Origin: an uncultured Nitratifractor sp.
GTDB taxonomy: Bacteria; Campylobacterota; Campylobacteria; Campylobacterales; Sulfurovaceae
NCBI GenBank assembly: GCA_913054475.1
Contig: CAJXJF010000002.1
Location: 1-62,465, forward strand
Reading direction: 5' to 3'
DNA length: 62,465 nucleotides
Shown: one piece after another, positions 48,888-58,993 of the stretch
Numbering within the stretch: the first letter of the stretch is position 1
Layout: each line of letters starts with the position of its first letter
The notes under the pieces: generated by a model
What the model saw: the letters and a program-made list of their open reading frames with translations, nothing else
What the model was told of the DNA's origin: nothing
Databases searched by the model: none
Translations under genes and position numbers: made by a program

Positions 48888-51044
48888 TTGAACGATTTTC
48901 TGGAACTGATAAAACGGCTCAAAAGTGTCGAAGATGCCGTAGAGATACTCGGGCGGCAGATTGAAATCGACGAAGAGATAGAGGAGGCTCTACACTTCGC
49001 CATAGAGGCGCACGAGGGACAGTTTAGAAAGAGCGGTGAAGCCTATGTGATACATCCGATACTCGTGGCGGCGATAACCGCTTCGATAAGCGGTGACAAG
49101 GTGATGGTCATAAGCGCTCTGCTGCACGATGTCGTGGAAGATACCGAATATAGCTCCGAAGATATCCGAAAGAGATTCGGCTACGATGTATATCATATAG
49201 TCGAAGGGCTGACCAAAATCGTGGAGATAAGGGAGATGGAGCTCGCCCCCTCCTCTTCGGATGAGAGACTGATAACATCGGCTCTGACCTTCCGCAAGAT
49301 GCTCATAGCTTCGATAGAGGATGTGAGGGTATTGGTGATAAAGCTCTGCGATCGTCTGCACAATATGCTGACTCTCGATGCGCTTCCTAGGAAGAAGAGG
49401 CTGAGAATTTCGGAAGAGACCCTAGTCGTCTATGCCCCCATCGCGCACAGACTCGGTATCTCGCGCATCAAGAATCTGCTCGAAGACCTGAGTTTTATGC
49501 ATATATATCCCGAAGATTTCGAGAAGATAGACAACTATATCAAATCCAACGACCAGAGTCTGCATATCAGACTCAACAGCTTCATAGGCAAGGTGAAGGA
49601 GTCGCTGAATAAAAGAGGCTTTCATAGAGACGATTTCGAAGTGATAGGGAGGATGAAACACTACTACTCCATATATCTCAAAATGCACCGTAAAGGTATA
49701 AGTATAGAGGAGGTGCTCGACCTGCTCGCCGTAAGGATAGTAGTCAGAGAGCCCATCGAGTGCTACGAGGTGCTCGGTGCCTTGCATCTGGATTTCACAC
49801 CTCTCATATCCCGCTTCAAAGACTATGTGGCCATACCCAAAGACAATGGCTATCAGACCATCCATACGACGCTTTTCGACGACGAGAGTATCGTGGAGGC
49901 CCAGATAAGAACGAGGCAGATGCACAAAATTGCCGAATATGGCATCGCCGCCCACTGGAAATACAAGGAGGGCGGTTTGAAGAGTTTCAATCTCGACTGG
50001 CTCAAGAGTCTGCCTTATCAGGACGACTCCATAGAGGAGTTCTACGAGATGGCCAAAAACGATCTCTACAGCGAGGATATCGTCGTCTTTTCGCCAAGAG
50101 GGGACTACTTCACTCTACCCAAGGGCTCGGTGGCACTCGACTTTGCCTATATGATACACTCCGAGATAGGCGACAATGCTACCAGTGCCGTCATCAACAA
50201 AGAGAAGGCTTCTTTGCTCACCATTCTCAAAAATGGCGATATCGTGCGAATAGTGACTGCGGACGAGCCGGTGTTGCACTGCTCGTGGATAGATACGGTA
50301 AAGACCTCCAAAGCCAAGGAGGGGATAAAGATACGATGCAGGCAGAGAATAAGAGAGGTCAACGAGCTCACCGCATACAATATCCTTTCGACGATATTCG
50401 ACAGAGACAGAGAGGAGATAGAGAGGCTGGCCGAAGAGGGTGGTTTCAAAAAGAGTGTCTATAGGATTTCGGAGCGGATGGACGCTCTGAGCGAAAAGAT
50501 AGGCAAGATAGCCAAGTTGGCACATATCAAAGAGGTGCGAATCTGGGAGTTGCTCAAGAGAGGCTATCGCAAACCCTATGTCAAAGAGCTCGAGCACTTT
50601 ATCTTCTTCAGTAACAAAGCGATAGAGAAGGTGGAGTTCGACTTCTGCTGCCATCCCAAAGCGGGTGACGATATCGTAGCTTTCTATAGACGAAACAGAG
50701 CGATTATACACCATAAACTCTGTCGCAAAGCCTATCAGATGATGAAAGAAGGCGAGCCGATGCTCTTCGTGCAGTGGCGGAAAAACAAAATCGGCAGATA
50801 CCGTCTGATAGTGGCATTACAGAATCAAAAGGGAGTATTGGCTAAACTTCTATCGAAAATATCGAAACTCGATATAAATGTACTCGGTATAGAGATGGGG
50901 ATAAATAGTGCCGAGAGTGCGGAGTATTGCAAAATAGAGGTGGAGTCCGAACATCTTGCCAAAAAAGAGATTGCCGCGGAGATTTCCGGGGGCTTCAAAC
51001 TGATAGAGATAGTCGCTCTGGATGATGCGTACAATTCGAAATAG
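48888..51044 (+). CDS. spoT: Bifunctional (p)ppGpp synthetase/hydrolase (Rel/Spo)
   Basis: HD motif LLHDVVEDTEYS, KDYVAIPKDNGYQTIHTTLF, TGS and ACT domains. Confidence 0.94.
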   Translation: MNDFLELIKRLKSVEDAVEILGRQIEIDEEIEEALHFAIEAHEGQFRKSGEAYVIHPILVAAITASISGDKVMVISALLHDVVEDTEYSSEDIRKRFGYDVYHIVEGLTKIVEIREMELAPSSSDERLITSALTFRKMLIASIEDVRVLVIKLCDRLHNMLTLDALPRKKRLRISEETLVVYAPIAHRLGISRIKNLLEDLSFMHIYPEDFEKIDNYIKSNDQSLHIRLNSFIGKVKESLNKRGFHRDDFEVIGRMKHYYSIYLKMHRKGISIEEVLDLLAVRIVVREPIECYEVLGALHLDFTPLISRFKDYVAIPKDNGYQTIHTTLFDDESIVEAQIRTRQMHKIAEYGIAAHWKYKEGGLKSFNLDWLKSLPYQDDSIEEFYEMAKNDLYSEDIVVFSPRGDYFTLPKGSVALDFAYMIHSEIGDNATSAVINKEKASLLTILKNGDIVRIVTADEPVLHCSWIDTVKTSKAKEGIKIRCRQRIREVNELTAYNILSTIFDRDREEIERLAEEGGFKKSVYRISERMDALSEKIGKIAKLAHIKEVRIWELLKRGYRKPYVKELEHFIFFSNKAIEKVEFDFCCHPKAGDDIVAFYRRNRAIIHHKLCRKAYQMMKEGEPMLFVQWRKNKIGRYRLIVALQNQKGVLAKLLSKISKLDINVLGIEMGINSAESAEYCKIEVESEHLAKKEIAAEISGGFKLIEIVALDDAYNSK

Positions 51045-51075
51045 TCGCTTAAGATAGAATAACGGAGGATAGACA

Positions 51076-52275
51076 ATGGTAGAAAAAGCACTTGCCGAGA
51101 TAGAGCGTGGAGCCGCCGAAATTATCGATAGAGAGAGGATAGAGAGTCTGATACGCTCGTATTACGAGAAGGGTGAGAGATATTATGTAAAGCTCGGACT
51201 CGACCCGACGGCACCGGATCTGCATCTGGGACATACCGTAATATTGCAGAAACTCTCCGTCTTTCAGAAACATGGGGCGATTGTACAGCTTCTTATAGGC
51301 GATTTCACGGCGATGATAGGCGATCCTACCGGCAAGAGCGAAACGAGAAAAGTTCTCGATAGAGAGAGTGTGGCCAAGAATGCCGAAACCTACAAGGAAC
51401 AGGCTTTCAAGATTCTCGACCCGCAAAAGACGGAGCTGGTATTCAACTCGGGCTGGCTCGATGAACTGGGTGCGGATGGGCTCGTAGAGCTGACTACACA
51501 GTTCAATGTCGCCAGAATGCTCGAAAGAGACGATTTCGAGAAACGCTACAAGGCGGGACAGAGTATCTCGATATCGGAATTCATCTATCCTCTTTTGCAG
51601 GGTTACGACAGTGTAGCTCTGAAATCGGATATAGAGCTGGGCGGAACGGATCAGAAATTCAACCTCCTCATGGGCAGACATCTGCAAAGAGCATACGGTG
51701 TAGGCAAAGAGCAGTCGGTACTTATGATGCCGATACTCGAAGGGCTCGACGGTGTACAGAAGATGAGCAAATCTCTGGGCAACTATATAGGTATAACCGA
51801 ACCGGCAAAGGAAATTTATGCCAAAATATTGTCTATCTCCGATGAGCTGATGTGGAGATACTACGAACTTCTCAGCGATAGAGAGCTCGAAGAGATAGAG
51901 GAGATGAAGAGTGCAGTGGCCGCCGGCCGACTGCACCCCAAAAGTGCGAAGGAGACGCTCGCATTGGAGATTACGGCCCGTTTCCACGATGAAGAGGCGG
52001 CCAGGGAGGCGAAAGCGGCGTTCGACTCTCTCTTCAAGGCGAAGGAGATACCGCAGGATATACCGGAAGTATCTCTCGAGAGCGGAATATGGATATGCAA
52101 GGCTCTCGTCGAGGGTGGAATAGAGCCCTCTACATCCCAGGCCAGAAGAGATATAAAACAGGGCGCAGTGAGAGTAGGGGGAGAGAAGATTACGGATGAA
52201 CAGCTCAAGCTCGGGAGTGGTGAGTATATACTTCAGGTAGGAAAGAGAAAATTCGTAAAAGCGAAGGTAGAGTAG
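51076..52275 (+). CDS. tyrS: Tyrosyl-tRNA synthetase
   Basis: VKLGLDPTAPDLHLGHTV, KMSKS, S4 domain. Confidence 0.95.
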   Translation: MVEKALAEIERGAAEIIDRERIESLIRSYYEKGERYYVKLGLDPTAPDLHLGHTVILQKLSVFQKHGAIVQLLIGDFTAMIGDPTGKSETRKVLDRESVAKNAETYKEQAFKILDPQKTELVFNSGWLDELGADGLVELTTQFNVARMLERDDFEKRYKAGQSISISEFIYPLLQGYDSVALKSDIELGGTDQKFNLLMGRHLQRAYGVGKEQSVLMMPILEGLDGVQKMSKSLGNYIGITEPAKEIYAKILSISDELMWRYYELLSDRELEEIEEMKSAVAAGRLHPKSAKETLALEITARFHDEEAAREAKAAFDSLFKAKEIPQDIPEVSLESGIWICKALVEGGIEPSTSQARRDIKQGAVRVGGEKITDEQLKLGSGEYILQVGKRKFVKAKVE

Positions 52276-52276
52276 T

Positions 52277-53371
52277 ATGGAATTCAAATCATTGAAAATC
52301 GGCAAACATCTGATAGAGAAGCCCATAGTACAGGGTGGAATGGGACTTGGAATATCGTGGGACAGGCTTGCGGGCACAGTCAGTGCCGAAGGCGGCCTTG
52401 GAGTGGTCAGCTCGGTAGGTACGGGAGTCTATCACGACAGAGCGTTTGCCGATAAGGTGATGGGAGACGGCCGTCCATACGAAGCGATAAATTTCTATTC
52501 GACGAAAGCACTTTTCGAAATAATGAAAAATGCCAGGAAGATATGTGGCGATAGACCTCTGGCCGTGAATGTCCTCTATGCGATAAACGACTACGACAGA
52601 GTGGTGAGAGACAGTTGCGAAGCGGGAGCGGATATCATAATCACGGGTGCTGGTCTGCCTCTGAGTATGCCGGAAGCGGCTAGGGACTTTCCCGATGTGG
52701 CACTCGTGCCCATCGTATCTACCGCAAAGGCTCTTAGAATACTCTGTCGCAGATGGGAGAAGGCTCACGGCAGACTGCCCGATGCGGTGGTTGTCGAAGG
52801 ACCGCTGAGCGGCGGTCATCAGGGATTCAAATACGAAGAGTGTTTCAAGGCCGAGAATCAGCTCGAAGCTATTTTGCCTCCTGTGGTAGAAGAGGCGAAA
52901 AAGTGGGGAGATATTCCCGTAATAGCTGCCGGCGGTATCTGGGATAGAGACGATATCGTCAGGATGATGGAGCTCGGGGCTTCGGGTGTACAGCTGGGTA
53001 CGAGATTCATAGGTACCCATGAGTGTGACGCCAGCGATATCTTCAAAAAGAAGATTCTCGATGCGACAGAGGAGGATATCAGACTCTTCAAGTCGCCTGT
53101 CGGCTATCCTGCCAGAGGGGTCAAGAGCGAGCTGCATAGATTGATAGAGGAGGGCAAAGCTCCCAAAATAGCCTGTATATCCAACTGCGTAGCCCCCTGT
53201 CACAGAGGAGAGGAGGCCAAAGTGGTGGGTTACTGCATAGCCGACCGTCTCAGTGATGCCTTCGAGGGGAAAGAGGATACGGGACTCTTCTTCACCGGTG
53301 CCAACGGCTACAGACTGAACGAAATCATCAGCGTCAAAGAGCTGATGGATAAATTGATCTATGGAGAGTAA
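52277..53371 (+). CDS. Nitronate monooxygenase family protein (FabK-like flavoprotein)
   Basis: PIVQGGMGLGISWDRLAGTVSAEGGLGVVSS, EGPLSGGHQGF, AAGGIWDRDDI, GTRFIGTHECDA. Confidence 0.85.
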   Translation: MEFKSLKIGKHLIEKPIVQGGMGLGISWDRLAGTVSAEGGLGVVSSVGTGVYHDRAFADKVMGDGRPYEAINFYSTKALFEIMKNARKICGDRPLAVNVLYAINDYDRVVRDSCEAGADIIITGAGLPLSMPEAARDFPDVALVPIVSTAKALRILCRRWEKAHGRLPDAVVVEGPLSGGHQGFKYEECFKAENQLEAILPPVVEEAKKWGDIPVIAAGGIWDRDDIVRMMELGASGVQLGTRFIGTHECDASDIFKKKILDATEEDIRLFKSPVGYPARGVKSELHRLIEEGKAPKIACISNCVAPCHRGEEAKVVGYCIADRLSDAFEGKEDTGLFFTGANGYRLNEIISVKELMDKLIYGE

Positions 53372-54644
53372 GGGCGTTTTGTATTCGAGATTGAAACAAG
53401 TACTTTTTCTTATCGTGTTGCACTCGCTGCTATTGTCGGCATCCAATCTAAACCAGATAGAGAAGATGGAGATTGCAAATGGCAAATTGACGATAAAGTT
53501 TGCCAAAGCTTTAGATGAGAGCAAGATCCACGCCTTCAAGCTGGGCGGCCGTAGAAGTATCCGTTATGTTTTCGATTTTTCAGATACCGTTTTGGCTTTG
53601 AAAGATCCGCTTTCCAAACCGGAGTATGGCGGAGAGCTTATAGCCATTCGCTCGTCGCAGTATAGAAAAAAAGTTGCCAGAGTGGTGCTCGAGAGTCGAA
53701 AAGCTTACAACATGCAGAGCTACAAAAGCGATTCGAATAGATATCTCATTAGTTTGCCGCCGGGAAGTACCGAAGATACGCGCTCCATCAAAAAACTCTT
53801 CTCCTCTTTGTCCGAAAAGAATGTTTCGAAAGCTCCGCGAGAATCGAGGGACGAGGTGCTCTATAGCGGTGAAGAACTCTTCGGAACCGAAAGGGTGCCT
53901 GGTAGCTATTTGATGAAAAATTCCGGGACGATTCGTCCGAAAGGGCACTATAGAATAGTTGTCGATCCCGGTCACGGCGGTCATGACAGCGGTGCTCTTG
54001 GAGGAACCGACAAAAGAGCCATGGAGAAAAATGCGGTACTCCAGATAGCTCTGCGCCTGAGAAGACATCTGAAAAATCTCGGCTTCGATGTTCTGATGAC
54101 GAGAAGTTCCGATAGATTCGTGGAGTTGCCGCAACGCACCAGATTCGCCAATAAAAAACATGGAGACATATTCGTATCCATCCACGCCAATGCCGTACCG
54201 AAGAGGAAATGGAATATCAGCCATGGTGTGGAGACATATTTTCTGCAGGTTACCAGAAACGAAAGAGCCAAGAGAGTGGCGGCGAGAGAAAACAGCGTGG
54301 TTTTGAACAAAAAAGACAGATTGAGCAAAAATGTCATTCTCAACGCGATATATACGGGGCCCAAAATAGTTCTATCCAACAAACTGGCAATCGATGTACA
54401 AAAACAGATGCTTTCATATCTTAGAAGCAGATATGCAAATGTAAAGGATGGAGGAATACGCCCCGCTCCCTTCTGGGTCCTCGTGGGTGCCGAGATGCCG
54501 GCGATTTTGATAGAGACTGGATATATAACCAATCCTATGGAGAGGAAGAGACTCTTCGACCCAGTCTATCAGGATCTGATGGCCCGTGGCATAGCCGAAG
54601 GTATCGCGCGCTATCTGGCCAACAGGGAGAGAGAGCTCGAGTAG
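53361..54644 (+). CDS. amiC: N-acetylmuramoyl-L-alanine amidase (AMIN + Amidase_3)
   Basis: RIVVDPGHGGHDSGALGG, FVSIHANAVP, PAILIETGYITNPMERK. Confidence 0.9.
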   Translation: MESKGVLYSRLKQVLFLIVLHSLLLSASNLNQIEKMEIANGKLTIKFAKALDESKIHAFKLGGRRSIRYVFDFSDTVLALKDPLSKPEYGGELIAIRSSQYRKKVARVVLESRKAYNMQSYKSDSNRYLISLPPGSTEDTRSIKKLFSSLSEKNVSKAPRESRDEVLYSGEELFGTERVPGSYLMKNSGTIRPKGHYRIVVDPGHGGHDSGALGGTDKRAMEKNAVLQIALRLRRHLKNLGFDVLMTRSSDRFVELPQRTRFANKKHGDIFVSIHANAVPKRKWNISHGVETYFLQVTRNERAKRVAARENSVVLNKKDRLSKNVILNAIYTGPKIVLSNKLAIDVQKQMLSYLRSRYANVKDGGIRPAPFWVLVGAEMPAILIETGYITNPMERKRLFDPVYQDLMARGIAEGIARYLANRERELE

Positions 54645-54651
54645 TGCGCGA

Positions 54652-55983
54652 CTACTTTTTCGTCAGCCTCTCAATCGCTCTGTAAGCGGTATCCATCATT
54701 TTGTCTATCTCTTTTCTCTTTATAATGTAAGGCGGCATGAAATAGATTACATTTCCAAGAGGCCTTAGAAGCACCCCTTTTCGTAAAGCGTATTTGTAAA
54801 CCTCCAGACCGACCCTTTTGTCGGCGGAGTATCCGGAGAGTTCGACGGCGGCTATCATCCCTATGTTTCTTATCTTTTCTACATTTTCCAGCTTCCTGAA
54901 CTTTTTCAGTTTTTCGTAGATATAGGCGCTCTTTTTTCTGTTTTTTTCGAGAATATTCTCCTTTTCGAAAATTTCGAGTGTCGCGAGTGCGGCCGAACAT
55001 GCAAGAGGATTTCCGGTATAGCTGTGTGAATGAAGGAAGCTTTTCCCTCTCTGCGAATAGTCGCAGTAGAAGGCCGAGTAGATATCCTCCGTCATCATTA
55101 CGGTGGAAAGAGGCATATATCCACCCGTAAGTCCTTTGGAGAGTGTCATGAAGTCCGGTACTATATCCGCCTGTTCGCAGGCGAACATAGTGCCTGTCCT
55201 GCCGAACCCCGTCATTATCTCGTCGGCTATGAGATGTATGCCGTAACTCTCGGTCATCTTTCTGGCCTCCTTCAGATAGTCGGCAGAGTAGATATGCATT
55301 CCTCCGGCCCCCTGTACGAGAGGCTCGACAATCATGGCGGAAATCCTTTTGCCGTCTCTTGCGAGTATCTTCTCCAGAGCGTAGAGGGCCTTTTTCGTAG
55401 CTTCTTGACTCTCGTCTTCGGGTACGGGAGTCTGAATATTCTTTATGAGCAGGGGCTCGTAGGTCTCCTTGTAGAGTCCGACATCGCCTACACTCAGGGC
55501 TCCTATCGTCTCTCCGTGGTAGCTGTTGCTCAGAGATAGGAAGAGCTCCCTCTCCTTGCCTAGATTCCTGTGGTAGTGATAGCTCATCTTCAGTGCCACC
55601 TCCACGGCACTCGAGCCATTGTCCGCGAAGAATACCCTCTCCAGCCCCTTGGGAGTGAGCTCCACCAGTTTTTCGGCAAGTCTGAGCGCAGGCTCATGTG
55701 TGAAACCGGCGAGCAGTACATGTTCGAGCCGATCGAGTTGCGATTTGACCGCTTTGTTTATCTTTTCGTTGGCATGTCCGAAGAGATTGACCCACCAGCT
55801 GCTTATGGCATCTATATATCTGTTTCCGTCGAAGTCGTAGAGATATGGACCCCTAGCCTTTTTTATCGCTATCATGGGAAGTTTTTCATGATCTTTCATC
55901 TGTGTGCAGGGATGCCATATCACACTGAGATCTCTTTGCGCTATCGTTTCGTTGGAATCTCTCTTTCTCCTGTTTTTTTTCAT
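54652..55983 (-). CDS. bioA: Adenosylmethionine-8-amino-7-oxononanoate aminotransferase
   Basis: VIWHPCTQMKDHE, DGNRYIDAISSWWVNLFGH, FADNGSSAVEVALKMSYHY, DEIMTGFGRTGTMFACEQ. Confidence 0.93.
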   Translation of the reverse strand: MKKNRRKRDSNETIAQRDLSVIWHPCTQMKDHEKLPMIAIKKARGPYLYDFDGNRYIDAISSWWVNLFGHANEKINKAVKSQLDRLEHVLLAGFTHEPALRLAEKLVELTPKGLERVFFADNGSSAVEVALKMSYHYHRNLGKERELFLSLSNSYHGETIGALSVGDVGLYKETYEPLLIKNIQTPVPEDESQEATKKALYALEKILARDGKRISAMIVEPLVQGAGGMHIYSADYLKEARKMTESYGIHLIADEIMTGFGRTGTMFACEQADIVPDFMTLSKGLTGGYMPLSTVMMTEDIYSAFYCDYSQRGKSFLHSHSYTGNPLACSAALATLEIFEKENILEKNRKKSAYIYEKLKKFRKLENVEKIRNIGMIAAVELSGYSADKRVGLEVYKYALRKGVLLRPLGNVIYFMPPYIIKRKEIDKMMDTAYRAIERLTKK

Positions 55984-56085
55984 TTTGCGAACCTTTCGAT
56001 TTTCGATTTTATACTCTTTGTGGAAATAATACGGCTTTAATGACAACTTGACTAAAATATTGCAAATTTTATCATACAAGGCAGA

Positions 56086-57558
56086 ATGGTCATGATTGCA
56101 TGGATGCAGAAGCACAACAAATATCTCGTAGTCACGATTTGGATAGCTACGATAGCGTTTATAGGTGCCGGCTTCGTAGGGTGGGGGAGCTATAAGTACG
56201 GCAAGAAGGCGGAATCGATAGCGCAAGTCGGAGATGTAGAGATATCACAGAGCAAATTCGATTTTACTTACAGAAATCTCTATAGAGAGTACAACGACCT
56301 TTTCAAAGGGCAGTTCGATGAGGCCAAGGCCAAGGAGATAGGGCTTGTCAAAAAGGTTTTCGACACTCTGGTGATGCAGGCTTATCTGCTCAATCTCGCG
56401 AATGAATACGGCATAGTCGTCTCCGAGCGCGAGCTTGCCGATTATATAGCTTCGCTTCCGACTTTTCAAAACGGTGGAGTCTTCAGTAGAGAAATCTATG
56501 ATGCCTATTTACAGAACAATGCTATGAAGGCGAAAAATTTCGAAGCCATCTTGCGAGACGACATAAGAATATCCAAACTGATGAAGCTGCTTAGTGCGGA
56601 TGCCGTCAAGTACGAAGCCAAGATACTCTCTATGGCTCTGAGTGTGAGTGACAAATTGCAATATACCGTCCTCGATGCCTCCAATATCGACGGAAATCTC
56701 TCCGACGGTGAACTCGAAAGCTATTGGAAAAAGCACAAGAGTGAGTATATGAGCGCCAAAAAGTATCGGCTCTCGCTTGTCGAAACCCATCTTGATGATA
56801 TGAATGTCAGCGTTGAAGAGTTGAAGAAGTTCTATGACAAAAACAGTTACAACTATACCGATGCCGATGGCAAGGTGATGGATTTTGCCAGTGCCAAGAG
56901 CCTTGTCGAAAAGGATTACAGAATCAAAAAGGGTAAAAAAAGAGCACTATTGGACTATATAGCCTTCAAGAAAGGGAAGAGGAGTGCGGATAGAGTCGTG
57001 CTGCTACCGGAAAATGACGCGACCTTGAGCCGTGCTTTGTGGAACGAGATTCGCAATGCCGAAATCGGGAGTATCGTCAAACCCAAAGCCATCGACGATA
57101 GATATGTCACCCTGCGCCTTGAAGAGGTGGTGGAGCCGAAGATAATGGATTTCAACGAGGCCAAAGAGAGGGTCGAAAAAGATCTTGGAGAGATTGTCGT
57201 TCGAAAAAGGCTCGATGAAAAGGCGAGAGAGTATCTCGAGAGTGACGGGAGGTTTGACAAAGAGAGCGATTTCGTATCGCTTCGAAATCCACAGGTGCTT
57301 CCCCCGCTTTCCGAGAAAGAAACTTTACAATTTCTCCAAAAATTATTTACATCTAATAAACAAAAAGGTATGATAACGCTATCCGATAAACGCATTGTTT
57401 ACAGAATCGTCGATCAGAAGATTGGCGAGAGAGACGAGAATTTGTCTATGCTGGTAAAGAAGAGTGCCGGTCGAATCAAGAAGGGCGAATTTGAGGAGAG
57501 ACTCATAGAAGAGCTCTCCTCCAAATATACGGTCAAAAAGTTTGTAAAAGGGATTTGA
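56086..57558 (+). CDS. SurA/PpiD-like periplasmic peptidyl-prolyl isomerase
   Basis: N-terminal TM, AQVGDVEISQSKFDFTYRNL. Confidence 0.8.
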   Translation: MVMIAWMQKHNKYLVVTIWIATIAFIGAGFVGWGSYKYGKKAESIAQVGDVEISQSKFDFTYRNLYREYNDLFKGQFDEAKAKEIGLVKKVFDTLVMQAYLLNLANEYGIVVSERELADYIASLPTFQNGGVFSREIYDAYLQNNAMKAKNFEAILRDDIRISKLMKLLSADAVKYEAKILSMALSVSDKLQYTVLDASNIDGNLSDGELESYWKKHKSEYMSAKKYRLSLVETHLDDMNVSVEELKKFYDKNSYNYTDADGKVMDFASAKSLVEKDYRIKKGKKRALLDYIAFKKGKRSADRVVLLPENDATLSRALWNEIRNAEIGSIVKPKAIDDRYVTLRLEEVVEPKIMDFNEAKERVEKDLGEIVVRKRLDEKAREYLESDGRFDKESDFVSLRNPQVLPPLSEKETLQFLQKLFTSNKQKGMITLSDKRIVYRIVDQKIGERDENLSMLVKKSAGRIKKGEFEERLIEELSSKYTVKKFVKGI

Positions 57559-57559
57559 G

Positions 57560-58981
57560 TTGTCTAAGACTATTTTGGCTATCGATATCGGGTCTACGAA
57601 AGTGGCGGCCGTAATAGCCGAGATCGATGAATTCGGTGCCATCAAAATTACCGGACATGGTTCCGCTAAATCGAATGGTGTGAAAAAGGGGGTAATCACC
57701 AATATAGAGCTTGCGGCGAAGTCGATCAAAAAAGCGCTCAACGACGCAAGAAGGATAGCCGGCAACAACATATCGCTGGCTACAGTATCTATCTCCAATG
57801 CATACGCCAAGAGTCAAAGTTCATCGGGAATCGTGAATATCCCGCATAAGGATATTTCCATAAAAGAGATAAAGAGGGTGATGGATACCGCTCTTTACAA
57901 TGCCAATATTCCCAATGAGTACGAAGTGATTCATGTGCTTCCGTACAATTTCAAGGTAGATGACCAGGATTTCATAGAAGATCCGTACGGAATGAACGCC
58001 ACCCGCATGGAGGTCGATACCAATATCGTCATTACGCAGAAATCGAGTCTGAGCAATCTGAAGAAGGCCGTTCGTTCGGCAGGGCTCGAAATAGAGGGTA
58101 TCGTTCTCAACAGCTACGCTTCCGCGATAGCCACGATGGGAGAGGACGAGAAGGAGCTTGGAGTGGCTGTCATAGATATGGGAGGACAGACCAGCAGTAT
58201 GATCGTACATGTGGGTAACTCCATACGCTACAACGATTTTCTCGGAGTTGGCTCCAACCATATCACCAACGACCTCTCCATGGCACTGCACACTCCTCTG
58301 CATATAGCCGAGGATGTCAAGACGAGGTACGGCAATCTGCTGGAGGTTTCGAGCGATACGATAGAGCTCCCCGTTATAGGAGACGAGAAGAGTAAAAATC
58401 TGATTTCTCTCGAAATAGTCCACAGCGTCATACTTGCGCGTGTGGAGGAGGCTTTGATGATTCTTTCCAAGTCTCTGGATAAGAGTGCTCTCAGAGAGCA
58501 GATAGGTGCCGGTGTGATTCTGACTGGAGGTATGACCAAACTCAGAGGAATAAGGGAGTTGGCACAGGCCGTATTCCACGGTATGCCGGTGCGCATAGCG
58601 ATGCCTCACGGCCTTGGAGGTCTTTTCGAGGAGCTCAAGGACCCCTCCTATTCCACGGTAATCGGGCTTTTGCTATATCAAGCTGGTAAACATACGCAAT
58701 ACGAAATAGATAACAGTAAAGAGCTTCTTCACCATAAAGAGGGTATAAGTGAAGAAGGCATAAGAGATATAGAGCTGGGCAGACAACACAGTGTGCCGGA
58801 AAATAGACACAACAATACGAGAGAGAGAGCCGTAATCAAAAACGAAATTTCGGCTTCATCCGAAACAGTGCCGAGAAAAGCTGGCAAAGAGGGTATTCAG
58901 TTTACGGATCTTCCGGTACCGGATCGGGGTAATGGAAATCTGTTTGGTAAAATAGTGAATTGGGCAAAACAACTATTCTAA
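57560..58981 (+). CDS. ftsA: Cell division protein FtsA
   Basis: LAIDIGSTKVAAVIAE, VILTGGMTKLRGI, C-terminal amphipathic NLFGKIVNWAKQLF. Confidence 0.95.
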   Translation: MSKTILAIDIGSTKVAAVIAEIDEFGAIKITGHGSAKSNGVKKGVITNIELAAKSIKKALNDARRIAGNNISLATVSISNAYAKSQSSSGIVNIPHKDISIKEIKRVMDTALYNANIPNEYEVIHVLPYNFKVDDQDFIEDPYGMNATRMEVDTNIVITQKSSLSNLKKAVRSAGLEIEGIVLNSYASAIATMGEDEKELGVAVIDMGGQTSSMIVHVGNSIRYNDFLGVGSNHITNDLSMALHTPLHIAEDVKTRYGNLLEVSSDTIELPVIGDEKSKNLISLEIVHSVILARVEEALMILSKSLDKSALREQIGAGVILTGGMTKLRGIRELAQAVFHGMPVRIAMPHGLGGLFEELKDPSYSTVIGLLLYQAGKHTQYEIDNSKELLHHKEGISEEGIRDIELGRQHSVPENRHNNTRERAVIKNEISASSETVPRKAGKEGIQFTDLPVPDRGNGNLFGKIVNWAKQLF

Positions 58982-58993
58982 GAAGAGGGGAAT

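Noticed and set aside
51049-53539. Minus-strand ORFs of 442 and 416 aa
   Set aside because: Antisense to tyrS and the nitronate monooxygenase gene, both strongly supported.
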